64,000 bases of DNA from Haladaptatus caseinilyticus (lineage in GTDB: Archaea; Halobacteriota; Halobacteria; Halobacteriales; Haladaptataceae), in contig NZ_CP111040.1 in assembly GCF_026248685.1 (NCBI RefSeq), positions 1-64,000 on the forward strand, given 5' to 3'. Under the pieces are notes generated by a model. The model saw only the letters and a program-made list of their open reading frames with translations. It did not search any database and was not told where the DNA came from. Position numbers and translations under genes: made by a program. Below are positions 42,975 through 51,098 of the stretch, piece by piece. Numbering within the stretch: position 1 is the stretch's first letter; every line of letters starts with the position of its first letter.

Positions 42975-43787
42975 ATGAACACCCACTACACCCAACGGGG
43001 AACGGGAACGCCGCTGATATTTATCCATGGTGGCTGGTTGAGTGAGCGGATGTGGACGGACCAGATGGAACGATTCGAGCGTGACTATCACGTTATCTCA
43101 TACGATATTCGAGGCCACGGACAAACTGGCGGGTCACCGAAATCGACCTATTCGATGGACCTCTTCGTCGATGACCTTCGACGACTACTGACTGAACTTT
43201 CCGTCGAGATGCCCGTTCTCTGCGGACTTTCACTCGGCGGGATGATCGCACAAAAGTATGTAGATCGCTACCCGGACGACGTATTGGGTGTCGTACTCGC
43301 AAATACAGTGCAGTCGTTTCCCCCATTTCCGCTCACGCAAACCCAAAAAGAGCTGTTGTTTCCGCGGCTACAACGCCATCTCGCGCTATCCAACCTGGGG
43401 CCACAGTCGTACTTCAGACTCTCGTTTCCGCTGTTTCATCTTTTCGAAGGTCATCAGTGGATATCGCTCGACCGAGATACCCGAAAGTACGCACTTCGAG
43501 ACAGCGATCGAATCAGCGCTGAGGAATTTGCGAAGATATTTGATGCGATGTACACCTGCGACCTGCGAACGGACGTTTCGATATCGTGCCCAGGACTAGT
43601 ACTCACCAGCGACCACGAAACCCGCGCGGTCCGCAGGCAAAACGTCCGAATCGCAGAAAGCATACAACATAGTTCACATGTCGAAATCCCCGATGCGGGA
43701 CATCTGATGAATATGGATAACCCCGAAGCGTTCGATTCCGCAGTCGATAGGTTTATCGCTGATTTAGTGGTGGTTGACGACCGATAA
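42975..43787 (+). CDS. Alpha/beta-fold hydrolase
   Basis: A 270-residue alpha/beta hydrolase. The oxyanion region is FIHGGWLSERMW, the nucleophile elbow GLSLGGMIAQ, the acid likely Asp in LTSDHETRAV, and the catalytic His in IPDAGHLMNMDNP. DIRGHGQTGG is conserved. Substrates range widely (esters, lactones, thioesters). It lies 110 bases after phaJ on the same strand; depolymerisation or hydrolysis of PHA intermediates is possible, but the sequence gives no specific evidence for it. Confidence 0.87.
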   Translation: MNTHYTQRGTGTPLIFIHGGWLSERMWTDQMERFERDYHVISYDIRGHGQTGGSPKSTYSMDLFVDDLRRLLTELSVEMPVLCGLSLGGMIAQKYVDRYPDDVLGVVLANTVQSFPPFPLTQTQKELLFPRLQRHLALSNLGPQSYFRLSFPLFHLFEGHQWISLDRDTRKYALRDSDRISAEEFAKIFDAMYTCDLRTDVSISCPGLVLTSDHETRAVRRQNVRIAESIQHSSHVEIPDAGHLMNMDNPEAFDSAVDRFIADLVVVDDR

Positions 43788-43887
43788 TCGATAGCGCGAA
43801 TACTGTCATTCCTACCGATGCGCTGCCACTGAAAACCCACAATACTGTCAAAAATTATTTCCTGTTATCGACCGTGATGTACATTTC

Positions 43888-44949
43888 ATGCGCGCCGCTG
43901 TCTTAGAAGAGTATCAAGAACCGCTTGCTATCAAAGATGTAGACTCCCCTGACCCTGCGGTTGAGGGGGCAGTAATCGAAGTCGAGGCGTGTGGTATTTG
44001 TCGAAGCGACTGGCACGGTTGGCAGGGAGACTGGGATTGGCTCGGCATCAAGCCGCCGACCGGACAGATACTCGGCCACGAACCTGCTGGCAAAGTCATC
44101 GAAGTTGGGGACGAGGTCGAGAACATCAAGGTCGGTGATCGGGTCGCCGTCCCGTTCAACATCGGTGACGGTACCTGTCACCAGTGTCGGACCGGTCATG
44201 GGAACACCTGTCAAAACGTGATGCCATTAGGATTCGCCGAACCGGTTCAGGGAGCGTTCGCCGAACAGCTCCACATCCCAACCGCCGACCACAACGCCGT
44301 TCGACTGCCAGAGGGCGTCTCGTCGGTCGATATGGCTGGCTTGGGATGCCGATTCATGACTTCGTTCCATGCGCTTGCTCACCGTGCGGACGTCGAAGCA
44401 GGCGATTGGGTCGCCATTCACGGCTGTGGCGGTGTTGGCCTCTCGGCAGTTCACATCGCAGATGCTCTCGGTGCGAACGTCATCGCTGTGGATCTAATGG
44501 ACGACAAACTCCAAAAAGCGACGGACCTTGGCGCAGCCGAGGCGATCAATGCGAGTGAAAACGACGTTCCCGAGACGGTCAAAGCGATTACCGACGGTGG
44601 TGCCGACGTTTCTGTCGATGCCCTTGGAATCGAGACGACCTGTCGAAATTCGGTGATGAGTCTCGGCACTCGCGGTCAGCATGTCCAAGTCGGCCTGAGT
44701 ACACAGGCCGAGGAAGGGAAAGTGGCACTTCCGACGGATTTGATGGTCATGCAGGAGATCGAGTTCGTCGGTTCGCTCGGTATGCCTCCCACCAGTTACG
44801 ACGAAATCTTCCGGATGGTCGATACCGGGAAACTCGACCCGAGCGCTGTGGTTTCGGAGACGGTGGCGCTCGACGACGTGTCCGACCGACTGGCATCGAT
44901 GGACGATTTCGAGACGATGGGTATACCGGTCATCGACGAGTTCGCGTGA
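43888..44949 (+). CDS. Zinc-dependent alcohol dehydrogenase family protein
   Basis: A 353-residue medium-chain dehydrogenase. Catalytic zinc ligands are Cys in EACGICRSDWHGW, His-Glu in ILGHEPAGKV and a later Cys in GLGCRFMTSFHA. A structural-zinc loop, GTCHQCRTGHGNTC, is partly altered. The nucleotide fold is VAIHGCGGVGLSAVHIA, followed by DLMDDKLQ with Asp favouring NAD. TATA-like AAAATTATTT at about 43851-43860 precedes the ATG by about 31 nt. Substrate unknown; alcohols, diols or 3-hydroxy compounds are typical. Confidence 0.9.
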   Translation: MRAAVLEEYQEPLAIKDVDSPDPAVEGAVIEVEACGICRSDWHGWQGDWDWLGIKPPTGQILGHEPAGKVIEVGDEVENIKVGDRVAVPFNIGDGTCHQCRTGHGNTCQNVMPLGFAEPVQGAFAEQLHIPTADHNAVRLPEGVSSVDMAGLGCRFMTSFHALAHRADVEAGDWVAIHGCGGVGLSAVHIADALGANVIAVDLMDDKLQKATDLGAAEAINASENDVPETVKAITDGGADVSVDALGIETTCRNSVMSLGTRGQHVQVGLSTQAEEGKVALPTDLMVMQEIEFVGSLGMPPTSYDEIFRMVDTGKLDPSAVVSETVALDDVSDRLASMDDFETMGIPVIDEFA

Positions 44950-45215
44950 TTGCTCGTCCGTGAGTGAGAATCACACCGTTTCTATATTAACGGACTGTTT
45001 TTCGACATGCCTATAGACCCTGGTTAAGGGTTGCTGATCAATGCTTATCATTTTCGAAAAGGTATTCTGTTCGTTTTAATATCGAAAATAAGAACAGAAC
45101 AGCCGACAGACATACCATCTCTGAGAACGTTCTATTAGTCGGGGGAAAACAGTGAAACGTTACGAATCGGATGTTAGCACGAACGCAGTCTACGTGAATC
45201 GGGGATGTCCGTAAT

Positions 45216-45578
45216 ATGGCTCTCGTGGATACGCTCATCATCCTCATCGTCAGTTTGCTGGTCGGTGGGTTCGGTATTTACGTTGGAGCGAGGGTCGCAA
45301 CCGACCGTCCAAGTGGCTACTCACACGCCATCGTCACGGCCCTTATCGGTTCGATAGTGTGGGGCATCATCAGCTTCTTCGTTGGTTGGATACCCCTCCT
45401 CGGGGCACTCTTAGCGCTTGTTGCATGGATTGGCGTTATCAACTGGCGGTATCCCGGAGGATGGGGGACTGCGATCGTCATCGGACTGGTCGCGTGGTTC
45501 GCGGCCGCAATCGTGTTGTACCTCCTCGCACTGTTGGACATCGTCGCTTCTGGCGCCCTCGGGATTCCTGGAATCTGA
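45216..45578 (+). CDS. Small multi-pass membrane protein
   Basis: A 120-residue hydrophobic protein with about four membrane helices: IILIVSLLVGGFGIYVGA, ALIGSIVWGIISFFVGWI, LLGALLALVAWIGVI and TAIVIGLVAWFAAAIVLYLL. Connecting loops are short. Similar small proteins are common and uncharacterised in haloarchaea. The region 44950-45215 upstream holds no further gene that I can see. Confidence 0.75.
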   Translation: MALVDTLIILIVSLLVGGFGIYVGARVATDRPSGYSHAIVTALIGSIVWGIISFFVGWIPLLGALLALVAWIGVINWRYPGGWGTAIVIGLVAWFAAAIVLYLLALLDIVASGALGIPGI

Positions 45579-45722
45579 TCCGATTTCACGCCGAATCGCA
45601 GGCCGATAACAGCATGCACATGTAATGTCGGTTCTCAATTTCTTCACCGATCAATGACAAACCATATTCGATTTTCGTAGTGGCTCGGCAGCGACGGTAA
45701 CCGATAACAAAGCGAAAAGCGT

Positions 45723-47717
45723 TCAGTCCGCGCCTGCAGGGGTTGGTGTTCCTGGCGGTTCGTTGAACATGTACTGTTTGAGAAGTACAGCGGCAATGAC
45801 GGCGAATCCGACAATGTCGGTCATCATCCCCGGTGCAATAAGTACCACTGCGCCAATAACGAGCGCGGCCCGTTCGGGGTAGCTAGCGGCCATATACAGA
45901 TATCCTTGTGTTCCGGCGGACAGTGCAAGGACACCAATGACTGCCGTTGTTGCACTAATGGCGATTTCGGTCGTTGAACCGATGAGCAGGAGTTGTGGCC
46001 CGTAGACGAACATGTATGGCACAAGAAAGCCTGCAGCGGCGAGGTTGAGCGCGGTAAAGCCAGTTTTCCACGGATCTGATTCGGCGATTCCACTTGCGGT
46101 AAACACTGCCAACATGATCGGTGGTGTAATCGCCGAGATGATGCCGAAGTAGAAAATAAACAGGTGTGCAGCGATCAGTTCGACACCCATGTTGACGAGT
46201 GCAGGTGCGCCGAGTGCTGCGAGAACGACGTACGCTGCCGTTGTTGGAAGTCCCATGCCAAGGATAATCGATGTGAGCATGGTCAAGAACAGTGCGATGA
46301 TGAGCGTACCACCGGAGAGACTGGTGATGAGCGTACTGAACTTGAGGCCGAGGCCAGTGAGCGTGACCATTCCGACAACGAGACCGGCAGTCGCACAGGC
46401 TGCGGCCACGGTGATAGTCATCCGCATTCCGCGTTCCATAGCGGCGACGCCAATGCTGAGGGCACTGCGACCAAGGCGACGAATCGTCGCGACATCACCG
46501 TTCGTGAGTGCACGGCCGAACTCTCCTGCTCGTGCAGGTGGAATTGCCACCACGACGGTCAGCAAGATGGCGTAAAACGCGGCTTTCATCGCGGAGTTCC
46601 CTTGGACAAGCATAACCACAAGCGAGACGAGCGGTATCAGGAAGTGGAATCCGGTTTTAAGAAGGTGCCACGTGTCGGGGAGGTCCTCGGACGCCATCCC
46701 TTCGAGCCCCTCTTTTTTCGCGCGGAAGTGAACGGCTGCGCCAATCGAGAGGAAGTAAAGTAGTGCCGGAATCGACGCTGCTGCAATAATCGTCACGTAA
46801 GAGATTCCCGTCCATGAAGACATGATGAACGCGCCCGCGCCCATCACTGGTGGCATGATTTGACCGCCGCTCGATGCGGCAGATTCGACGGCGGCGGCGT
46901 ATTTCGATTTGAATCCAGTGCGTTTCATCAGCGGAATAGTGAACGCACCCGTGGTCGCGGTATTCGCGACTGCGCTGCCGTTCAGGCTGGCTAAGAAGCC
47001 ACTCGCCATGACCGACGTTTTCGCGGGGCCGCCGGTCGTTCGTCCTGTCGCGCCATAGGCAAGGTCGATAAACCAGTCGCCGATGCCCGTGACCTCCAGA
47101 AACGCGCCAAGGATGATGAACACAACAACGAAGGTCGCACTCACACCGAGTGGGATGCCGAAGATACCCTCGGTGGTGAGGTAGGAGTGAGAGATGATCC
47201 GTTCGATGGTGTATCCGCGGTGGATAATCGGTTGGGGCATGCTCCGACCGTAGTACGCGTAGAGGAGGAACGACGACGCGATGATCGGCAGTGCACGACC
47301 CGTCGCACGCCGTGTGATTTCGAGCACGACGAGGATGGTGATTGCTCCAAAGACAAGGTCGCGTGTCAGTGGACTCCCCGAACGAGACGCGAGCGTCCCG
47401 AACTTGATGGCGTACGCAATGTATAGAATACTCGGGACGGAAACGAGTATCAGCAACCAGTCATACCATGGCACACTGTTCGTGTCCTTTGTACGGCCGG
47501 GGAACAGCAAGAACGCGAGAATGGTGACGAACGCGAGATGAACTGGTCGGTTGATGAACGCAGTGGGCGTCCCGAAACCCGCAGTATATACGTGATAGAC
47601 GCCGGCGATAACCGCCACAGCGACCGCGAGATATCGGCCGATACCGGCCAATTCGCGTGATTTTTTCGTTTCCGATTCAGCTGTTTCGTCCGGATGTGAA
47701 GTCGTTGTGTTGGTCAT
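45723..47717 (-). CDS. TRAP transporter fused permease (TAXI class)
   Basis: A 664-residue integral membrane protein joining the small (4-helix DctQ-like) and large (12-helix DctM-like) TRAP subunits in one chain, as in TAXI-type systems. It imports organic acids driven by a sodium or proton gradient. Typical motifs are SGGQIMPPVMGAGAFIM, GMGLPTTAAYVVLAALG and ITPPIMLAVFTASGIAESDP. I start at ATG 47717 (MTNTTTSHPDE), which overlaps the DUF1850 stop (ATGA). It forms an operon with the DUF1850 and TAXI binding-protein genes. The substrate is unknown; glutamate and C4/C5 dicarboxylates are known for relatives. Confidence 0.92.
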   Translation of the reverse strand: MTNTTTSHPDETAESETKKSRELAGIGRYLAVAVAVIAGVYHVYTAGFGTPTAFINRPVHLAFVTILAFLLFPGRTKDTNSVPWYDWLLILVSVPSILYIAYAIKFGTLASRSGSPLTRDLVFGAITILVVLEITRRATGRALPIIASSFLLYAYYGRSMPQPIIHRGYTIERIISHSYLTTEGIFGIPLGVSATFVVVFIILGAFLEVTGIGDWFIDLAYGATGRTTGGPAKTSVMASGFLASLNGSAVANTATTGAFTIPLMKRTGFKSKYAAAVESAASSGGQIMPPVMGAGAFIMSSWTGISYVTIIAAASIPALLYFLSIGAAVHFRAKKEGLEGMASEDLPDTWHLLKTGFHFLIPLVSLVVMLVQGNSAMKAAFYAILLTVVVAIPPARAGEFGRALTNGDVATIRRLGRSALSIGVAAMERGMRMTITVAAACATAGLVVGMVTLTGLGLKFSTLITSLSGGTLIIALFLTMLTSIILGMGLPTTAAYVVLAALGAPALVNMGVELIAAHLFIFYFGIISAITPPIMLAVFTASGIAESDPWKTGFTALNLAAAGFLVPYMFVYGPQLLLIGSTTEIAISATTAVIGVLALSAGTQGYLYMAASYPERAALVIGAVVLIAPGMMTDIVGFAVIAAVLLKQYMFNEPPGTPTPAGAD

Positions 47718-48208
47718 ACTTGTGCGGTTGCTTTGAGATATGCGTATTCGAGGTACGAAATCCGCTCTGCGGAAAACGTGAGGGTCTCCCACCGGTCAGA
47801 ATAGTCAGTCAGCGGCGTTCGTTCGTCATCGATGACAAGCGATTGGTTCGTGTACGTCGCGACCCGAAGGGCGAATGAGTCGAAAGGCCGTTCCATGTGG
47901 AGAACAGTGAAGTTCCCGACTCGCTCTTGCTCGCGCTCAGTGTACTCTAGCCCGATCGCGAAATATTGGAATTCTTCTCGGATTTGGACGATTTTGCCGT
48001 CGCGAATAACGTACACTTCGTGAATGGGAGTCTTGTCGAACGAATGGGTATAGTGGATGGCGAACTCCTGGCCGGGGTCGATCCGCTCGATGCCAACAGT
48101 TTCGTCGGTTCGAGCATTTTGGATGTGAAGGACGGTCACACCTGTCGTTGCACCGGCACCCACGACTACTCCGCAGGCGACGAGAATCATTACGAGACGA
48201 ACGCGCAT
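47714..48208 (-). CDS. DUF1850 protein of TAXI-TRAP operon
   Basis: A 164-residue protein with an N-terminal hydrophobic anchor (VMILVACGVVVGAGATTGVTV) and a DUF1850 domain recognised by HYTHSFDKTPIHEVYVI and a C-terminal RISYLEYAY. DUF1850 genes usually accompany TAXI-TRAP transporters and may form an accessory subunit. Its stop overlaps the permease start and it begins ten bases after the binding-protein gene, so the three are co-expressed. Confidence 0.85.
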   Translation of the reverse strand: MRVRLVMILVACGVVVGAGATTGVTVLHIQNARTDETVGIERIDPGQEFAIHYTHSFDKTPIHEVYVIRDGKIVQIREEFQYFAIGLEYTEREQERVGNFTVLHMERPFDSFALRVATYTNQSLVIDDERTPLTDYSDRWETLTFSAERISYLEYAYLKATAQV

Positions 48209-48217
48209 GAAGTCGAG

Positions 48218-49231
48218 TTAGAGACCCGCTTCGTCGAAATATTTCTTCGACCCTGGATGGAGATCAATCGGAGCGGCACGCGCCGTCCCCTCGAACTGGT
48301 TTGCGGCCTGATGAACCTCGGCGAGACTATCGAGGTTTTCGAAAACCGTTTTCGTGAGTTTGTACGCGAGGTCTTCGCTCATGCTGTTTTGAACGACCAT
48401 CGTGTTTGTGACACCCGGCACCTGAACGTCCTTATTGATCCCCTTGTAGGTTCCTGCAGGAATTGTCCCCTTCGAATAGTAGTCGAACTTCGACGTGATT
48501 TTGTTCAGGTCCTTCTTGGGGAACTTGACGAACTTGATGTCGCGCTGGCTGGCAAGGTTCTGAATCGAGGAAGCCGGATAGGCGACCGACCAGAAACCGG
48601 CATCTACCTGGCCGTCCTGCATCGCTGTGGCCGTTTCGCTGAACGAGAGGCGCTGTGCATTGATATCTTTGTAAGAGATATTGAAGTGGCTCAGGAGCTC
48701 TTTAGCAATGACTTCGGTTCCGGAACCGGGAGCACCGACGGAGATTTTCTTCCCCTTCATGTCCGGAATGGTTTCGATACCGGAACCCTTCGTCGTGATG
48801 ACTTGGGTGCTGTTCTGATATGCACCGAAGGCGGCCTTCAAGTTTAGCGCCTTGCTGAAGTCACCTTCGCCGTTAACCGCGAGAAGGACGGCATTCCCAA
48901 GAGCGAGGGCCATGGTCATCTCTCCATTTGCGACAAGACGGCAGTTTTCGACGGAGGCACCCGTCGATTCGGCAGTCGCCTCGACGTTTTTCAGGTTCTT
49001 GTTCATAATGTCCGCCATCCCGCCACCGAGCGGGTAGTAGACTCCGCCCGTCCCACCAGTTCCGATGGTTACGAACTGTGTTCCACCGCCGCCGTCTTTC
49101 GAACCATCCGAACCGCCGGATTTAGCTGGTCCGCCAGAACAGCCGGCAATAGTCGCTGCTGTTGCGATACCTGCACTTGATTTGAGAAACGTCCGTCTTT
49201 GTATTCCGTGTGAGGGTCTACCACTAGCCAT
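48218..49231 (-). CDS. TAXI-family TRAP substrate-binding lipoprotein
   Basis: A 337-residue binding protein. The signal has a Tat motif, IQRRTFLKSSAGIATAAT, and the lipobox IAGC. A Gly/Ser/Asp-rich linker leads to the TAXI domain: VTIGTGGTGGVYYPLGGG, then STGASVENCRLV and ISVGAPGSGTEVIA, then DAGFWSVAYPASS. ATG 49231 is preferred because it places the Arg pair about 12 residues in; the frame extends five codons further. First gene of the TRAP operon, divergent from a short ORF and the CoA-transferase gene. Confidence 0.92.
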   Translation of the reverse strand: MASGRPSHGIQRRTFLKSSAGIATAATIAGCSGGPAKSGGSDGSKDGGGGTQFVTIGTGGTGGVYYPLGGGMADIMNKNLKNVEATAESTGASVENCRLVANGEMTMALALGNAVLLAVNGEGDFSKALNLKAAFGAYQNSTQVITTKGSGIETIPDMKGKKISVGAPGSGTEVIAKELLSHFNISYKDINAQRLSFSETATAMQDGQVDAGFWSVAYPASSIQNLASQRDIKFVKFPKKDLNKITSKFDYYSKGTIPAGTYKGINKDVQVPGVTNTMVVQNSMSEDLAYKLTKTVFENLDSLAEVHQAANQFEGTARAAPIDLHPGSKKYFDEAGL

Positions 49232-49246
49232 ACTCAAAAACAACAA

Positions 49247-49585
49247 TTGATAACAATAAATGCTCCGAATGAGGAATCTATCAAAATATATGTGTTAATA
49301 ATACGTAGCATTGGACGATTGTAAACTTTATTGACTTTTTCTGGTTGAATATTATTGACAGACTGATTGCTTCTCTTCTATTAATATAATGGTATGAGTG
49401 GCTACTTACACGAGAACGAATTCGTACTGGTGGCGTATTCTCCCGAACCTCTACGTTCTATCGGTCAAGACGACCGCGCCATATACATTTGATGATATAT
49501 GTCGAAAAATGAAACAAGTGACATCTACCGCAAATACCCTACCGAAACAGTTTAACCCGGTTTTTTCGAAATACTTACCACGACC
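49247..49585. other. Gap upstream of the CoA-transferase gene
   Basis: AT-rich intergenic sequence that should contain the minus-strand promoter of the TRAP operon. I see no coding sequence here. Confidence 0.35.
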
Positions 49586-49702
49586 ATGCTAGACCTCGTC
49601 TCACTAGAATTTTCGATCGATAATCGGATAATCCGGTACACTGATTGCGTCGGCTCGATACTCGATGGCGACCACATCACCGGAATTCCAGCGTTCAAAT
49701 AA
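49586..49702 (+). CDS. Possible small ORF before the CoA-transferase gene
   Basis: A 38-codon frame, MLDLVSLEFSIDNRIIRYTD and onward, ending IPAFK. It ends six bases before the ATG at 49709. Its composition is coding-like (alternating hydrophobic strands) and the placement suggests co-transcription. It may be a genuine small protein or the remnant of a longer gene. No family is recognised. Confidence 0.35.
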   Translation: MLDLVSLEFSIDNRIIRYTDCVGSILDGDHITGIPAFK

Positions 49703-49708
49703 CGATAC

Positions 49709-50935
49709 ATGGTTGGAGAAGCACGACAACCGGAAACCGATTCCGGCCCGCTTGACGGCGTTACCGTCCTCGACGCCTCTCGCGTCCTCGTCGGTCCGTT
49801 CTGTACGATGCAGTTAGGCGACCTGGGTGCAGACGTCATCAAAGTCGAGCGACCGGACGGCGGCGACCAAACACGTGGCTGGCATCCACCGACCTATGGC
49901 GAGTCGGACGAGAGTGCTTACTACCTCAGCGTGAATCGGAACAAACGTTCGATGACGCTCAATCTCGCGAGTGAAGACGGGCGCGAACTCTTTCGTGACC
50001 TCGCAAGCGAGGCCGACGTCGTCGTTTCGAATTTCCGCGTCGGCAAGATGGAAGAATGGGGGCTCGACTATCGGACGTTGCGGGAAAATAATCCCGCCCT
50101 TATTTACTGTGCCCTCTCGGGATACGGCGAATGGGGTCCTGACAGAGATCGTCCGGCCTATGACCTCATCATGCAAGCGGAAGGTGGCCTGATGAGTATT
50201 ACCGGCGAAAAAGACGGTGCACCCGTCCGTGTTGGAGTCGCAATCGCTGACATCGGTGCGGGAATGTACGCCACTCAGGCTATTCTCGCCGCACTGCTCG
50301 AACGCGAACTCGGGGACGGAACAGGTCAAAAAATCGATGTGTCGTTGCTCGACGGGCAGGTCGCATGGATGAGTTACATGGCGTCGAACTACTTTGCGAC
50401 GGGAACCGCACCCGATAGGATGGGAAGTAAACACCCGACTATTGCCCCCTATCAAGCGTTTCCGACTGCGGACGGTTACGTCGTTATCGCGGTTCCCTCG
50501 CCGAACCTCTGGCCGAAATTCTGTACCGCAATCGACCGCGACGATCTCATCGATGATGACCGGTTTCACGACAACGCCTCACGCGTCGAAAACCGCGAGA
50601 AACTCGATACGTTGCTTGAAGCGGAATTTGCGGCGTATACGACGGCGGAAATCCTCGACGTGATGGACGACCACGGTGTTCCGGCGAGCGAAGTAAAGGA
50701 CATGGAAGACGTTTTCGATGATCCACAGGTTGCGGCGCGAGGGATGCACCAATCGGTTTCGCATCCGACTGCAGGCGATGTCGAGATGGCTGGCAGTCCG
50801 ATGCATCTCTCGAAGACACCAGCGAGCGTTCGTGCTCACCCCCCGTTGCTCGGCGAGCATACCGAACAAATCCTTTCCGAATACGGCTACACAGCATCCG
50901 ATATCGACCAATTGGAAGAGAAGGATATCATCTAA
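49709..50935 (+). CDS. CoA-transferase family III (CaiB/BaiF type)
   Basis: A 408-residue family III CoA-transferase, moving CoA between carboxylic acids through an aspartyl-acid anhydride. The catalytic Asp is in RPAYDLIMQAEGG (near residue 152). The N-terminus VTVLDASRVLVGPFCTM then LGDLGADVIKVERP binds CoA, and NKRSMTLNL follows. Adjacent to the TAXI-TRAP operon in the opposite direction, it could activate the imported organic acid. Haloarchaea use such an enzyme for mesaconate in the methylaspartate cycle, but there is no evidence here to choose that substrate. Confidence 0.9.
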   Translation: MVGEARQPETDSGPLDGVTVLDASRVLVGPFCTMQLGDLGADVIKVERPDGGDQTRGWHPPTYGESDESAYYLSVNRNKRSMTLNLASEDGRELFRDLASEADVVVSNFRVGKMEEWGLDYRTLRENNPALIYCALSGYGEWGPDRDRPAYDLIMQAEGGLMSITGEKDGAPVRVGVAIADIGAGMYATQAILAALLERELGDGTGQKIDVSLLDGQVAWMSYMASNYFATGTAPDRMGSKHPTIAPYQAFPTADGYVVIAVPSPNLWPKFCTAIDRDDLIDDDRFHDNASRVENREKLDTLLEAEFAAYTTAEILDVMDDHGVPASEVKDMEDVFDDPQVAARGMHQSVSHPTAGDVEMAGSPMHLSKTPASVRAHPPLLGEHTEQILSEYGYTASDIDQLEEKDII

Positions 50936-51098
50936 CTGACGTTTCGTTTCGATTCACCATTTCACCTCGGCTTACACGTATTCCCGAACACAGCTACAAT
51001 ACCAACGACTACTGATGCAGAGTCTCTTCGGGTTCCACTTGTCTACGGACACCGTCCTACCATGGGGGTTTTTGACATGGTAGTCATAAGATATTCGT

